Assembly: GCA_904420565.1 (NCBI GenBank)
Contig: CAJFVV010000058.1
Span: forward strand, 1 to 58,505
DNA from: Candidatus Pseudoscillospira faecavium
GTDB taxonomy: Bacteria > Bacillota > Clostridia > Oscillospirales > Oscillospiraceae
Reading direction: 5' to 3'
Length of the DNA stretch: 58,505 nt
A program made the translations under genes and the position numbers. Shown in pieces: positions 31,125-39,518 of the stretch; the stretch's first letter is position 1, and every line of letters starts with the position of its first letter. Below the pieces are notes generated by a model. That model ran no database searches. It was not told the DNA's origin and was given only the letters and a program-made list of their open reading frames with translations.

Positions 31125-32177
31125 TCACGGCGTTTCCAGACCCAGGGCAATCAGCCGCTCCACCAATTCCCCGAATCCCAGGCCCGCCGCCTGCATCATG
31201 TTGGGATAACGGCTGTGCGCGGTAAACCCGGGAATGGTATTGACTTCGTTGAACACCAGCTCTCCCTGGGGTGTCAGGAACAAGTCCACCCGGGCAAACA
31301 CCCGGCAGTGCAATGCCCGATAGATCCGCTTCGCCGTTTCCTGCACCTGCCGTGCCTGCTCCGGCGAAATACGGGCCGGGCAGTGGATTTTTGAAGTTTT
31401 CAGCGTATATTTTTCTTCAAAATCAAAAAAACCTTCGCTCAGCTCGATTTCATCCACAGCGCCGGTCATCAGCTCCTGATTGCCCAGAACAGCGCAGCCC
31501 ACCTCAAAGCCTTCTATCGCCTCTTCCAGCAAAATTTCGCTGTCGTGGCGGAAAGCCGCCTGCACCGCCGCCTCCAAATCTCCGCTTCCAAGCACTTTGG
31601 TGATGCCAAAGGAAGATCCCGCGCGCACCGGCTTGACGAAAAGCGGATAGCCCAGGGTATCTGCCGCGGCATATAATTCTTTCATCGCTGCACCGCGTTC
31701 AAAAGCCATCGACTGCGGCACACGCACACCGGCCAGCGCTGCCAATTTGTGTGCGCGGTCCTTGTCCATGCACAGGGCGCTGCTCAGCGTATCGCATCCG
31801 ATGAGCGGGATGCCCGCCAGTTCAATCAGGCCCTGCACCGTGCCGTCTTCTCCATTTTTCCCGTGGAGCACCGGAAACGCCGCATCAAAGGGCACCCGCT
31901 CCACTTCATCTCCGAACAAAATCAGCTCCGGTGCGCCCCGGTTGGGAGAAATCGCACAGGGAATGCAATTGTCCAAATCATCACACCAGGTGCCGTCCAA
32001 AATCGCGTCGATGAATCCAAAATAATAAAACCAGCGGCCTGCGCGGTCGATGCCCACGGGCAGCACGTCATACTTTCCTTTGTCGATGTGGCTGAGCAGC
32101 GCATGGGCCGATTGCAGTGACACACCATATTCCGTGCTGCAGCCGCCAAACAATACTGCAATGCAAAGTTTACTCAT
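31125..32177 (-). CDS. vanG: D-alanine--D-serine ligase, VanG type
   Basis: A 350-residue ATP-grasp ligase. The N terminus reads IAVLFGGCSTEYGVSLQSA. ATP-grasp features include LFVKPVRAGSSFGITKV and ARVDLFLTPQGELVFNEVNTIPGFT. The omega-loop region reads EKYTLKTSKIHCPARI, which is the VanC/VanG type rather than the D-Ala-D-Ala or D-Ala-D-Lac types, so D-Ala-D-Ser is the expected product. It replaces the D-Ala-D-Ala end bound by vancomycin. Start at 32177 follows AGGAGG; a longer frame runs through the terminator and is rejected. It is first gene of vanG-vanXY-vanT. Confidence 0.92.
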   Translation of the reverse strand: MSKLCIAVLFGGCSTEYGVSLQSAHALLSHIDKGKYDVLPVGIDRAGRWFYYFGFIDAILDGTWCDDLDNCIPCAISPNRGAPELILFGDEVERVPFDAAFPVLHGKNGEDGTVQGLIELAGIPLIGCDTLSSALCMDKDRAHKLAALAGVRVPQSMAFERGAAMKELYAAADTLGYPLFVKPVRAGSSFGITKVLGSGDLEAAVQAAFRHDSEILLEEAIEGFEVGCAVLGNQELMTGAVDEIELSEGFFDFEEKYTLKTSKIHCPARISPEQARQVQETAKRIYRALHCRVFARVDLFLTPQGELVFNEVNTIPGFTAHSRYPNMMQAAGLGFGELVERLIALGLETP

Positions 32178-32230
32178 TTTGAAAACCTCCTGTGTTTTTT
32201 CCAGAGCGGCTCCTTTACCACCGCATTTCA

Positions 32231-32278
32231 TCAAAAAAGCGCCTCGCTTTGGTAAAATTCTACCAAAGCGAGGCGCTT
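32231..32278 (-). terminator. Terminator between vanS and vanG
   Basis: A perfect 18-bp stem, AAGCGCCTCGCTTTGGTA with its complement (32237-32254 with 32261-32278), followed leftwards by six U. Only about 55 bases separate it from the vanG start, with no clear promoter there, so it may also act as an attenuator in the vanG leader. Confidence 0.88.
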
Positions 32279-32339
32279 CCTTCTTTCGTTTTATCTGATA
32301 AAGGTCTTGTGCCTTTGTGTCGAATTCCTTGCAAATTTC

Positions 32340-33491
32340 TTACGCAGCCGGCGCGCTTTGCAGGGGCAGCGTTACAGTGAAGGTAACCAGATTGTCCGCG
32401 CTGGCGGCGCTGATACCGCCGCCGTGCAGCTCAACGATTTCCTTGGCAATGGCCAATCCCAATCCCGCGCCGCCGCTGGCGCTGCCGCGGGAGGAGTCCA
32501 GCCGGTAAAACTGTTCAAAGATCCGCGCCAGTTTTTCCTTGGGAATCGTGCGGCCGCTGTTTTGAAAGCGCAGCACAATGTAATCGCCGCTGATGCGGCC
32601 GGAAATGGAGATTTCCGTATTCGGAAAGCTGTAGTTGGTCGCATTGCGCAGCAAATTATCGAAAACCCGGGCCATCTTGTCAATATCGCATTCATAGGGC
32701 AGCTTTTCCGGCAGCGACAGGGCATAAGTGAGCCCTTTTTCCGCAAAAACGGGTTCAAACTCGCTGGTCACCTGCTGGAGCATCCGGGTCAGATCCGTCT
32801 CTTCCGTCTCCAGCGTCAAATGGGACAGATTAAAGCGGGTGATGTCAAAAAACTCATTGATAAGCTCCTCCAGCCGCTCGGCTTTATTCAGGGCAATGCC
32901 GGTGTATTTTGCCCGCAGCGCCGGAGAGATTTCAGGCTCGTCCCGCAGCAGCGTCAGATAGCCGATGACAGAAGTCAGCGGCGTTTTCAGATCATGGGCC
33001 AGATAGACAATTAAATCATTTTTCCGCTGCTCGGCTTCCCGAGCAGCGGCAGCGTTGCGCAGGGAACGCTGCTTGGCCAGATTCATCTGATCCTCCACCC
33101 CTTTCAGGGCTGCCGGCAAACGGATCGGCGCGTCATTTTGCTCCAGCAGCTGGTCGCTGGCCGCCGCCACAGCGTCAATATATCGCAGGGGGCGGCGCAT
33201 CATCAGCGCACTGATGACCACGCCGCCGAAAATCCAGGTGGCAATAATCGTTTGCAATGGATTATTGGCAAAAATCTGCAAAAAACGATACAACGGTTCC
33301 GTGCCGTACCACACCCGTATCGAGGAGAACACAAAGTACATAAAAAAGTAAAACAGCACTGTTCCAACGGCAAACAGGATGAGAAAGATCAGATACTGCG
33401 CCAGCATGGTATTGGAAAGCATACGCGTGGAGGCGGTAGCCCCCGGCCGGCGCAGCAGCTTTCTGCATGCTTTCAGAATTCCTTTACTCAA
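32340..33491 (-). CDS. vanS: VanS-type sensor histidine kinase
   Basis: A 383-residue membrane kinase. Two hydrophobic segments (about 29-51 and 77-95) frame a short outer loop (IRVWYGTEPLYRFLQIFANNP), followed by a HAMP-like linker, LAHDLKTPLTSVIGYL with the phosphoacceptor His, the N box DNLLRNATNYS and GGAGLGLAI. VanS detects glycopeptide or its effect and controls VanR by phosphorylation and dephosphorylation. No ATG start fits; I chose TTG at 33491, which overlaps the vanR stop and has GGGGTGGGG upstream. An ATG at 33422 is the alternative. Confidence 0.85.
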   Translation of the reverse strand: MSKGILKACRKLLRRPGATASTRMLSNTMLAQYLIFLILFAVGTVLFYFFMYFVFSSIRVWYGTEPLYRFLQIFANNPLQTIIATWIFGGVVISALMMRRPLRYIDAVAAASDQLLEQNDAPIRLPAALKGVEDQMNLAKQRSLRNAAAAREAEQRKNDLIVYLAHDLKTPLTSVIGYLTLLRDEPEISPALRAKYTGIALNKAERLEELINEFFDITRFNLSHLTLETEETDLTRMLQQVTSEFEPVFAEKGLTYALSLPEKLPYECDIDKMARVFDNLLRNATNYSFPNTEISISGRISGDYIVLRFQNSGRTIPKEKLARIFEQFYRLDSSRGSASGGAGLGLAIAKEIVELHGGGISAASADNLVTFTVTLPLQSAPAA

Positions 33492-34182
33492 TGGTATACC
33501 CCACCCCCCAAACGGTTTTAATGAACTTTGGTTTTTTGCGCGGCTCATGCAGCTTTTCCCGCAGCCGGGCAATATGACTCATAACGGTGTTGTTGCTGTC
33601 CATGTATTTCTCGCCCCACACCGCTTCAAACAGCTCCTCGCTGGATACCACACTGCCGCGCTTCTCGCACAGATACCACAAAATGGAAAACTCAATGGGC
33701 GTCAGCTGCAGCTCTTCATTATACAAAATGCACTTGTGCGTGGTTTTGGAAATCTGCAGGCCGTTGAAGTCGTATTCGTCCTCCTTTTTCTCTGCCGCGC
33801 CGCCCTCGGCGGTATTATAGCGCGTATAGCGCCGCAGTTGTGTCTTGACCCTGGCCACCAGCTCCAAAGGATTGAACGGCTTTGTGATGTAATCGTCCGC
33901 CCCCAAAGTCAGGCCCATGATTTTATCCATATCCTCCACCTTGGCCGTGAGCATAATGATGGGGAAATAATGTTTTTCCCGAATTTTCTGACACAGCTGG
34001 AACCCGTCGATATCCGGCAGCATGACATCAAGAATGGCCAAATCCAGCGGCGTGGTTTCCACACATTTGAGCGCATCGGCGCCACAGTAGAAGCGGTGCA
34101 CCGTGAAATTTTCATTTTGCAGATACAGGGCCACCAGATCCGTGATCGCCTGCTCGTCGTCCACCACCAAAATATTCGGCAT
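33484..34182 (-). CDS. vanR: VanR-type response regulator
   Basis: A 232-residue OmpR-family activator. Receiver: VVDDE, LAILDVMLPDIDGFQ (phosphoacceptor Asp), MLTAK, and ADDYITKPFNPLEL. Effector domain: LQLTPIEFSILWYLCEKRGSV and YMDSNNTVMSHIARLREKL, ending in KTVWGVGYTIE. These blocks are very like VanR of vanG operons. Start at 34182 has GAGAGGGAG. First gene of vanR-vanS, which should switch on the resistance genes downstream. Confidence 0.9.
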   Translation of the reverse strand: MPNILVVDDEQAITDLVALYLQNENFTVHRFYCGADALKCVETTPLDLAILDVMLPDIDGFQLCQKIREKHYFPIIMLTAKVEDMDKIMGLTLGADDYITKPFNPLELVARVKTQLRRYTRYNTAEGGAAEKKEDEYDFNGLQISKTTHKCILYNEELQLTPIEFSILWYLCEKRGSVVSSEELFEAVWGEKYMDSNNTVMSHIARLREKLHEPRKKPKFIKTVWGVGYTIE

Positions 34183-34251
34183 AGTCTGTCTCCCTCTCCA
34201 ATGATTCTGCGCCCATTGTATCATAAAAGAATCCTCTATAAATCTTATATT

Positions 34252-34261
34252 TTTCTTACAA
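34252..34261 (-). promoter_or_regulatory. VanR-box-like sequence upstream of vanR
   Basis: Leftwards the sequence is TTGTAAGAAA, one change from the VanR half-site TCGTANGAAA. A likely -10, TACAAT (complement of 34217-34222 region), follows with no good -35, fitting an activator-dependent promoter. The second half-site is not clear. Confidence 0.4.
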
Positions 34262-34366
34262 TTCCATCTTTGCACCCTGCCGGCGGCTTTTTTCAGCCGC
34301 ACAAAGACAGCTGCTGCAAAAAATGTCCAATTCGGCGCACCGCTGCTTTTCCGCGCTGCATCACCA

Positions 34367-34375
34367 TGCTACAAT
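34367..34375 (+). promoter_or_regulatory. Extended -10 promoter of the DUF4491 gene
   Basis: TGCTACAAT is a TG-N extended -10 (TACAAT at 34370-34375). The upstream -35 region is weak. The start codon is 18 bases downstream. Confidence 0.4.
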
Positions 34376-34393
34376 GAGCGGCGAGGTGATGAT

Positions 34394-34684
34394 ATGCAGC
34401 TTCATTTTGAAGGTATTTTGATTGGCTTTGCCTCTTTGCTGGTCATCGGCGTGTTCCATCCCATTGTAATCTGGGCAGAATACCATTTTTCTGCACGCAT
34501 CTGGCCGTTATTCCTTGCCGCAGGCATACTGCTTCTCGGCGCCGCCCTGTTTCTCGGCGGTCTGCTCTCCATAATCCTGGCCCTGGTGGGCGTCGCCTGT
34601 CTGTGGAGCATCCGGGAACTCAAGGAACAAAGCCGCCGGGTGGAGCGCGGCTGGTTCCCGCGCAACCCCAAACGCAAAAACTGA
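34394..34684 (+). CDS. DUF4491 family membrane protein
   Basis: A 96-residue protein with three hydrophobic segments (about 6-26, 34-56 and 57-70). FEGILIGFASLLVIGVFHPIVI at the start and CLWSIRELKEQSRRVERGWFPRNPKRK at the end are the family's conserved blocks. Function unknown. Ribosome site GAGGTG. It is divergent from vanR and convergent with nfnB; I see no reason to tie it to vancomycin resistance. Confidence 0.88.
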   Translation: MQLHFEGILIGFASLLVIGVFHPIVIWAEYHFSARIWPLFLAAGILLLGAALFLGGLLSIILALVGVACLWSIRELKEQSRRVERGWFPRNPKRKN

Positions 34685-34771
34685 GTGCATCTGTATCCGC
34701 CAGTATCCGCACAAAGCAGGTTTACTGGATGCACCCGCTCCCTTTTCCGGAACAAAAAGCACATCAATCAC

Positions 34772-34807
34772 AAAAAAAGCCCTCCGCCGCAAAAGCGGCA
34801 GAGGGCT
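34772..34807 (-). terminator. Terminator after nfnB
   Basis: Stem AGCCCTCCGCCGC with GCGGCAGAGGGCT (34779-34807, one mismatch), followed leftwards by seven U. Confidence 0.9.
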
Positions 34808-34818
34808 GAATCACAGCA

Positions 34819-36213
34819 TCAGCTCTGTTTTTTCTGAATGTACGCATCCATGGCCGCAGCCGCAGTTTTGCCCGCGCCCATGGCCAAAATGACTGTGGCC
34901 GCGCCGGTGACAGCGTCGCCGCCGGCATAAACGCCGGGAATCGACGTGGCACCCGTGGCCTCGTCCACAATGATGCCGCCCCAGGACTCCGTCGCCAGGC
35001 CGTCCGTGGTGGATTTAATCAGCGGATTCGGGCTGGTGCCGATGGCCATGATCACACAGTCCACATCGACGATAAATTCGCTGCCGGGCTTTTCCACCGG
35101 GCGACGGCGGCCGCTCTCATCCGGCTCACCCAGCGTCATCTGAATGCACTCCATCCCCGTCACGTTAAACTGATCGTCTCCCAGAATTCGCACGGGATTA
35201 TTCAGCAGCTTGAAAACAATGCCCTCTTCCTTGGCGTGCTCCACTTCCTCCGCCCGGGCAGGCAGCTCTTTTTCACTGCGCCGGTATACGATCGTCACCT
35301 CTGCGCCCAAGCGCTTGGCGCAGCGGGCCGCATCCATCGCAACATTGCCGCCGCCCACCACGGCCACCCGTTTGGCTTTCATTACCGGTGTGGCGCTGTC
35401 ATCCTGGTAGGCTTTCATCAAATTGACCCGCGTTAAAAATTCATTGGCGGAAAAAACACCCTTCAGGTTTTCTCCGGGAATGCGCATGAATTTCGGCAGA
35501 CCCGCGCCAGTGCCGATGAACACCGCCTCAAACCCATATTCCTGCATCAGCTCCTGCACAGAGGTCACCTTGCCGATCACCATATTGGTTTCAATTTTCA
35601 CACCCAGCTTTTCCAGGCCGGCAATTTCCCGGCGGACAATATCCTTGGGCAGACGGAATTCCGGAATGCCGTATACCAGCACGCCGCCGGCGGCATGCAG
35701 CGCTTCAAAAATCGTTACTGCATAGCCCTTTCTGGCCAAATCGCCCGCGCAGGCCAAACCGCTGGGACCGGAGCCGATCACCGCCACCTTGTGGCCGTTG
35801 GGGACCGGTGCTGCCGCCGTTTCTTCTCCCTGAGCCATTTTCCAGTCCGCCACAAACCGCTCCAGCCGACCGATGGCAACGCTCTGTCCCTTGAGACCGC
35901 GCACGCATTTTTGCTCACATTGGTTCTCCTGGGGGCACACACGGCCGCAGATGGCCGGCAGGCTGGTATCCCTGCTCAAAATATCATAGGCTGCGGAAAA
36001 GTCGCCTCTGGCTACCTCGGCAATAAACGCCGGAATATCGACGCCCACAGGGCAGCCGCTCACACAGGGTTTGTGTTTGCAGCTCAGGCAGCGCCGCGCT
36101 TCATCCATCGCCTGCTCCGGCGTATAGCCCAGGGCCACCTCCTTGAAATTCTTGTTCCGCACATTCGGCGCCTGCTCCGGCATTGCATTTTTATCCATTC
36201 TCATATTCGCCAT
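34819..36213 (-). CDS. nfnB: NfnB: NADP-reducing subunit of ferredoxin/NADH transhydrogenase
   Basis: A 464-residue flavoprotein of the glutamate-synthase small-subunit family. The N-terminal 4Fe-4S domain has CLSCKHKPCVSGCP and ICGRVCPQENQCEQKC; the FAD fold is VAVIGSGPSGLACA; the NADPH fold is VAVVGGGNVAMDAAR with YRRSEKELPAR downstream; the C-terminal FAD motif is PGVYAGGDAVTGAATV. GltD-like proteins share all this; NfnB is preferred because nfnA lies directly upstream (3-base gap) and no gltB is present. With NfnA it bifurcates electrons between ferredoxin, NAD and NADP. Confidence 0.92.
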   Translation of the reverse strand: MANMRMDKNAMPEQAPNVRNKNFKEVALGYTPEQAMDEARRCLSCKHKPCVSGCPVGVDIPAFIAEVARGDFSAAYDILSRDTSLPAICGRVCPQENQCEQKCVRGLKGQSVAIGRLERFVADWKMAQGEETAAAPVPNGHKVAVIGSGPSGLACAGDLARKGYAVTIFEALHAAGGVLVYGIPEFRLPKDIVRREIAGLEKLGVKIETNMVIGKVTSVQELMQEYGFEAVFIGTGAGLPKFMRIPGENLKGVFSANEFLTRVNLMKAYQDDSATPVMKAKRVAVVGGGNVAMDAARCAKRLGAEVTIVYRRSEKELPARAEEVEHAKEEGIVFKLLNNPVRILGDDQFNVTGMECIQMTLGEPDESGRRRPVEKPGSEFIVDVDCVIMAIGTSPNPLIKSTTDGLATESWGGIIVDEATGATSIPGVYAGGDAVTGAATVILAMGAGKTAAAAMDAYIQKKQS

Positions 36214-36216
36214 GGC

Positions 36217-37059
36217 TCATCCCTCCGCTTGTTTGAACAGATTACAGGTCTTTTCATACGCATGGCGCTCAAAATCACGATACATCGCCGCGCGCTGGAT
36301 TGCCTCGTCAAAATCCACCTCGTGGCCATCAAAATCCGGGCCGTCCACACAGGCGAATTTCGTCTTTCCGCCCACAGTCAGCCGGCAGCCGCCGCACATG
36401 CCTGTGCCGTCCACCATGATCGGATTCATGCTGACCACAGTTTTTACGCCGAATTCCTTCGTCAGGGCACAGACGAATTTCATCATCACCAGCGGCCCGA
36501 TCGCAATGACCTGGTCATATTGCTCGCCGCGCTCCAACAGCGCGCGCAGCGCATCTGTAACCAGGCCGCGTTCACCCCAGCTGCCGTCATCGCTCATGCG
36601 CAGCAGCTGATCGGAACAGGCCGCAAATTCCTGCTCCAAAATGACCAGATCCCGGCTGCGGAAGCCAATAATGCTGTGCACCACTGCGCCCTGTTCATGC
36701 AGCGCCTTCGCCACCGGATAAGCGATGGCACATCCTACGCCGCCGCCCACAATTGCCACTTTTCTCAGGCCCTCAATGCGGGTTGGCGTACCCAGCGGTC
36801 CCACAAAGTCCTGAATGCTTTCCCCAGCTTCCTTGTGGCGCAGGCACTCCGTGGTGGCGCCCACCACCTGGAAAATAATCGTTACCGTACCCGCCGCGCG
36901 GTCATATCCCGCCACAGTCAGCGGAATCCGCTCGCCGCCCTCATCCACGCGCAAAATGATAAACTGCCCCGGCAGCGCTTTTTTTGCCACCGCCGGCGCC
37001 AGAATATCCATTTTGACCACCGTGGGATTCAGAACTTCTTTTCTTATAATTGGATACAT
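36217..37059 (-). CDS. nfnA: NfnA: NADH-side subunit of ferredoxin/NADH transhydrogenase
   Basis: A 280-residue ferredoxin-NADP-reductase-like subunit. The FAD region includes PGQFIILRVDEGGERIPLTV, the nucleotide region VAIVGGGVGCAIAYPVAKAL, and the 2Fe-2S cluster region GTGMCGGCRLTVGGKTKFACVDGP. These match NfnA and the related SudB/HydG-type subunits. Together with nfnB it makes the cytosolic NfnAB complex that links ferredoxin oxidation to NADPH formation in anaerobes. Start at 37059 has GAGGAGATGGGG upstream. Confidence 0.92.
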   Translation of the reverse strand: MYPIIRKEVLNPTVVKMDILAPAVAKKALPGQFIILRVDEGGERIPLTVAGYDRAAGTVTIIFQVVGATTECLRHKEAGESIQDFVGPLGTPTRIEGLRKVAIVGGGVGCAIAYPVAKALHEQGAVVHSIIGFRSRDLVILEQEFAACSDQLLRMSDDGSWGERGLVTDALRALLERGEQYDQVIAIGPLVMMKFVCALTKEFGVKTVVSMNPIMVDGTGMCGGCRLTVGGKTKFACVDGPDFDGHEVDFDEAIQRAAMYRDFERHAYEKTCNLFKQAEG

Positions 37060-37114
37060 AACCCCATCTCCTCAATCCCTTTGGGAATAATGTTCTTTTA
37101 AAATAGTATTTTAG

Positions 37115-37138
37115 CATGGATTGCATCAAAAATCCATG
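37115..37138. promoter_or_regulatory. 8-8-8 inverted repeat in the nfnA leader
   Basis: CATGGATT (37115-37122) and AATCCATG (37131-37138) are perfect inverted repeats around an 8-base spacer. On the minus strand it overlaps a second TTGACA (37137-37142) whose spacing to TAAAAT (37108-37113) is 23 bases. A redox or NADP-responsive operator, or an RNA hairpin, are possible. Confidence 0.4.
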
Positions 37139-37163
37139 TCAATTCCCCTGCTTTTTCATTTTT

Positions 37164-37192
37164 ATCGTACTTTGCTCCGCTCCCTTTGTCAA
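37164..37192 (-). promoter_or_regulatory. Promoter of nfnAB
   Basis: Leftwards: TTGACA (complement of 37187-37192), 17-base spacer, TACGAT (complement of 37164-37169). Confidence 0.5.
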
Positions 37193-37263
37193 TGATAAAT
37201 TACGGCCATCCCCATACGCTGCTCCAGCCCGAGATCTCTTTACGCATTTTTTCTTTTCATTCC

Positions 37264-37292
37264 TTGCAATTTTTATCAAACAGGCGCACAAT
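37264..37292 (+). promoter_or_regulatory. Possible promoter of the aminotransferase gene
   Basis: TTGCAA (37264-37269), 17-base spacer, CACAAT (37287-37292), about 31 bases before the start. Confidence 0.35.
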
Positions 37293-37323
37293 GGGAGCAT
37301 CTTGGATACAAGGAGCAACCACT

Positions 37324-38466
37324 ATGGAACTGAGAATGAATTCCGCGCTGGATGCTGTGCAGAAAAGCGGCATCCGTGTGTTTACCCAAATGGCCAGGCA
37401 GGAACCCGGCTGCTTGTTTCTCACCCTGGGCGAACCGGATTTTGATACGCCAAGCCCTATTTGCCAGGCAGCCAAAGACAGCCTGGACGCCGGCGAAACC
37501 CACTACGGAGAAAACAACGGGCAGCTGTTCCTCCGCAAGGCCATCTCCGCTTTTGAGCAGGAAAAGCACGGCCTGCAGTATGCTTCCGAAGAAATCATCG
37601 TCACCGTGGGCGCGACAGAAGCGCTGTTCTGCGCCCTGTTCGGCCTGCTCAACCCCGGCGACGAAGTCATCGTCCCCACGCCGGCCTTTGGCCTGTATGA
37701 GTCCATTGTCAAACTCTGCCGCGGCATCTATGTACCTCTGGACACCCGAAAGGCCCAATTTCAGATCACCGCAGAGCAGCTGCGCTCAGCCATCACGCCG
37801 CGCACCAAGGCTTTGATCCTCACCTCACCCAACAATCCCACCGGCTGCATCTACAGCCGCGAGACCATCCAGGCAATCCACGAAGTGGTGCGGGAACATC
37901 CCCTGTTCCTTCTCTGCGACGAGGTGTATCGCGATTTGGCAGACACAGAAGATTATGAAAGCCTGAGCGCCTGCTCCGACCTGCGTCCGCGTTTGATCGT
38001 AGCGCAGAGCTTTTCCAAGCCCTATGCCATGACAGGCTGGCGCGCAGGCTATCTGATGGCTGACGCGCCCATCATTGAACAGCTGTCCAAAGTGCACCAG
38101 TATGCAGTGGTGTCCGTGGCGCCTTTCGTTCAACGCGCCTGCGCCGAGGCACTGCGCTGGGATATCGCCCCCATGCGGGAAACATACCGCCGCCGCAGAG
38201 ACTATGTCTGCGCCCGGCTCACCGCCATGGGTCTGCCCTATTTCAGGCCCCAGGGCGCCTTTTATGTATTCCCTTCCATCGAGAGCTGCGGCATGGATTC
38301 CGTTACCTTCTGCACCCGTCTGGTCAAGGAGGGCAAGCTGGCCTGCACACCGGGCAGCTGCTTTGGCGCCGAGGGCTTTATCCGCATCTCCTGCTGCTAC
38401 AGCGATGAAATCCTCCGGGAAGGCATGGACCGGCTGGAACACTTCTGGTCCGCTGTAAAACCCTAA
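37324..38466 (+). CDS. Class I PLP aminotransferase
   Basis: A 380-residue cytosolic fold-type I aminotransferase. Substrate and cofactor sites: FLTLGEPDFDTP near the start, VGATEALFCALFGLLNPGDEV, SPNNPTG (Asn for PLP), LLCDEVYRDL (Asp), SFSKPYAMTGWRAGYL (Schiff-base Lys) and GFIRISCCYS with the substrate-carboxylate Arg. Length is typical of AspC/PatA enzymes. Because dapB, dapH and an M20 deacetylase lie 2-5 kb away, it could be the N-acetyl-LL-diaminopimelate aminotransferase (PatA/DapX), but aspartate or aromatic aminotransferase is equally possible. Start at 37324 has AAGGAGC; a longer frame lacks a ribosome site. Confidence 0.88.
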   Translation: MELRMNSALDAVQKSGIRVFTQMARQEPGCLFLTLGEPDFDTPSPICQAAKDSLDAGETHYGENNGQLFLRKAISAFEQEKHGLQYASEEIIVTVGATEALFCALFGLLNPGDEVIVPTPAFGLYESIVKLCRGIYVPLDTRKAQFQITAEQLRSAITPRTKALILTSPNNPTGCIYSRETIQAIHEVVREHPLFLLCDEVYRDLADTEDYESLSACSDLRPRLIVAQSFSKPYAMTGWRAGYLMADAPIIEQLSKVHQYAVVSVAPFVQRACAEALRWDIAPMRETYRRRRDYVCARLTAMGLPYFRPQGAFYVFPSIESCGMDSVTFCTRLVKEGKLACTPGSCFGAEGFIRISCCYSDEILREGMDRLEHFWSAVKP

Positions 38467-38485
38467 GTTCCTTTTGGAAACTACA

Positions 38486-38532
38486 GCACAATATTGTGCC
38501 TACTTTTCCTTTTCACTGCCGCGGTTTATACT
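38486..38532 (+). promoter_or_regulatory. Palindrome and -10 before the ferredoxin-nitroreductase gene
   Basis: GCACAATATTGTGC (38486-38499) is a perfect 14-bp palindrome. TATACT (38527-38532) is a plausible -10, but the -35 window is poor. A dimeric activator bound at the palindrome would fit this layout. Confidence 0.45.
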
Positions 38533-38567
38533 CAAAACAGCAGTGAAAGAAAGAAGGAGCGATTGTT

Positions 38568-39434
38568 ATGGATTTGACTCATTTTCATGTAGCTGAAACA
38601 AAATGCACCGGCTGCGGACGCTGTGTCAACACCTGTGCCGGCGGCATTCTCTCGTTGAATGAACAAAGCAAAGCCCAAATCGCACCGGTGACGGAATTTG
38701 GCTGGGGCGGCTGCTGGCAATGCGAGCACTGCCTGGCCGTGTGTCCCCAGGGCGCCATTTCCATCTTCGGCAAGCACCCGGAAAACAGCCTGCCCACCCC
38801 CGCTCCTGCGGAAGCTGCACCTGTGCTGGATGCCCTGATGACCAGCCGCCGCGCCTGCCGCCGTTATCTGGACAAAAATGTCCCCCGGGAAATCATCGAT
38901 GAAATGCTCTCCGTTTTGCAAACCCTGCCCACAGGCAGCAACAAGCGCCGGGTAGAATATACGCTGCTCGATGATAAGGAGCAGACCCGCCGCTTCCACG
39001 ATCTGGCTTACCGCGAAATGGAACGGCAGGCCGCCCAAGGGATCTATCCCCGCACCTTTGACGCCCATTACTACGGCCAGATGAAGGGCTGGGAGACCAA
39101 CGTACGGCCCGATATGCTGCTGTGCTCCGCACCTCATCTGCTGATTCCCCACGCGCCTTCAGACATTCCCTGCGCCGTGCAGGATGTCAACATCGCCTGC
39201 GCCTGGTTTGAGCTGTTGTGCGCCTCCCGCGGGCTTGGCTGCGTAATGATGACCTTCCCCATGGTTGTCTTGGAAAACATGCCTCAGATTCGTGCACTGC
39301 TGGAAATCCCGGAATCGCACTATGCGGGCATGCTGCTGGGGTTCGGCTACCCCGAAATTCCATACCCCCGCGGCGTACAGCGCACCGGCTACGCAAAAGT
39401 TCACCGGCTGAAGCATCTGCCGGAGTCGCTCTGA
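38568..39434 (+). CDS. Ferredoxin-nitroreductase fusion
   Basis: A 288-residue cytosolic flavoprotein. Residues 1-65 hold two 4Fe-4S motifs, CTGCGRCVNTC and CWQCEHCLAVCP. The rest is an FMN nitroreductase domain: DALMTSRRACRRYLDKNVP at its start, TLPTGSNKRRVEYTLL, and ASRGLGCVMMTFPM, ending in the substrate-binding region. The ferredoxin part should feed electrons to FMN from reduced ferredoxin. The natural substrate may be a quinone, nitro compound or other electrophile. Ribosome site AAGAAGGAG. Single-gene unit between its own promoter region and a strong terminator. Confidence 0.92.
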   Translation: MDLTHFHVAETKCTGCGRCVNTCAGGILSLNEQSKAQIAPVTEFGWGGCWQCEHCLAVCPQGAISIFGKHPENSLPTPAPAEAAPVLDALMTSRRACRRYLDKNVPREIIDEMLSVLQTLPTGSNKRRVEYTLLDDKEQTRRFHDLAYREMERQAAQGIYPRTFDAHYYGQMKGWETNVRPDMLLCSAPHLLIPHAPSDIPCAVQDVNIACAWFELLCASRGLGCVMMTFPMVVLENMPQIRALLEIPESHYAGMLLGFGYPEIPYPRGVQRTGYAKVHRLKHLPESL

Positions 39435-39482
39435 TGTTTCATATTTTTCCTCTATATCGGAAAATACCATAAAAATACACTG

Positions 39483-39518
39483 CGGCGCCTGTCTTTCTCA
39501 AGACAGGCGCCGTTTTTT
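39483..39518 (+). terminator. Terminator after the ferredoxin-nitroreductase gene
   Basis: A perfect 13-bp stem, CGGCGCCTGTCTT with its complement (39483-39495 with 39500-39512), loop TCTC, then six T that touch the end of the convergent XRE gene. Confidence 0.93.
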
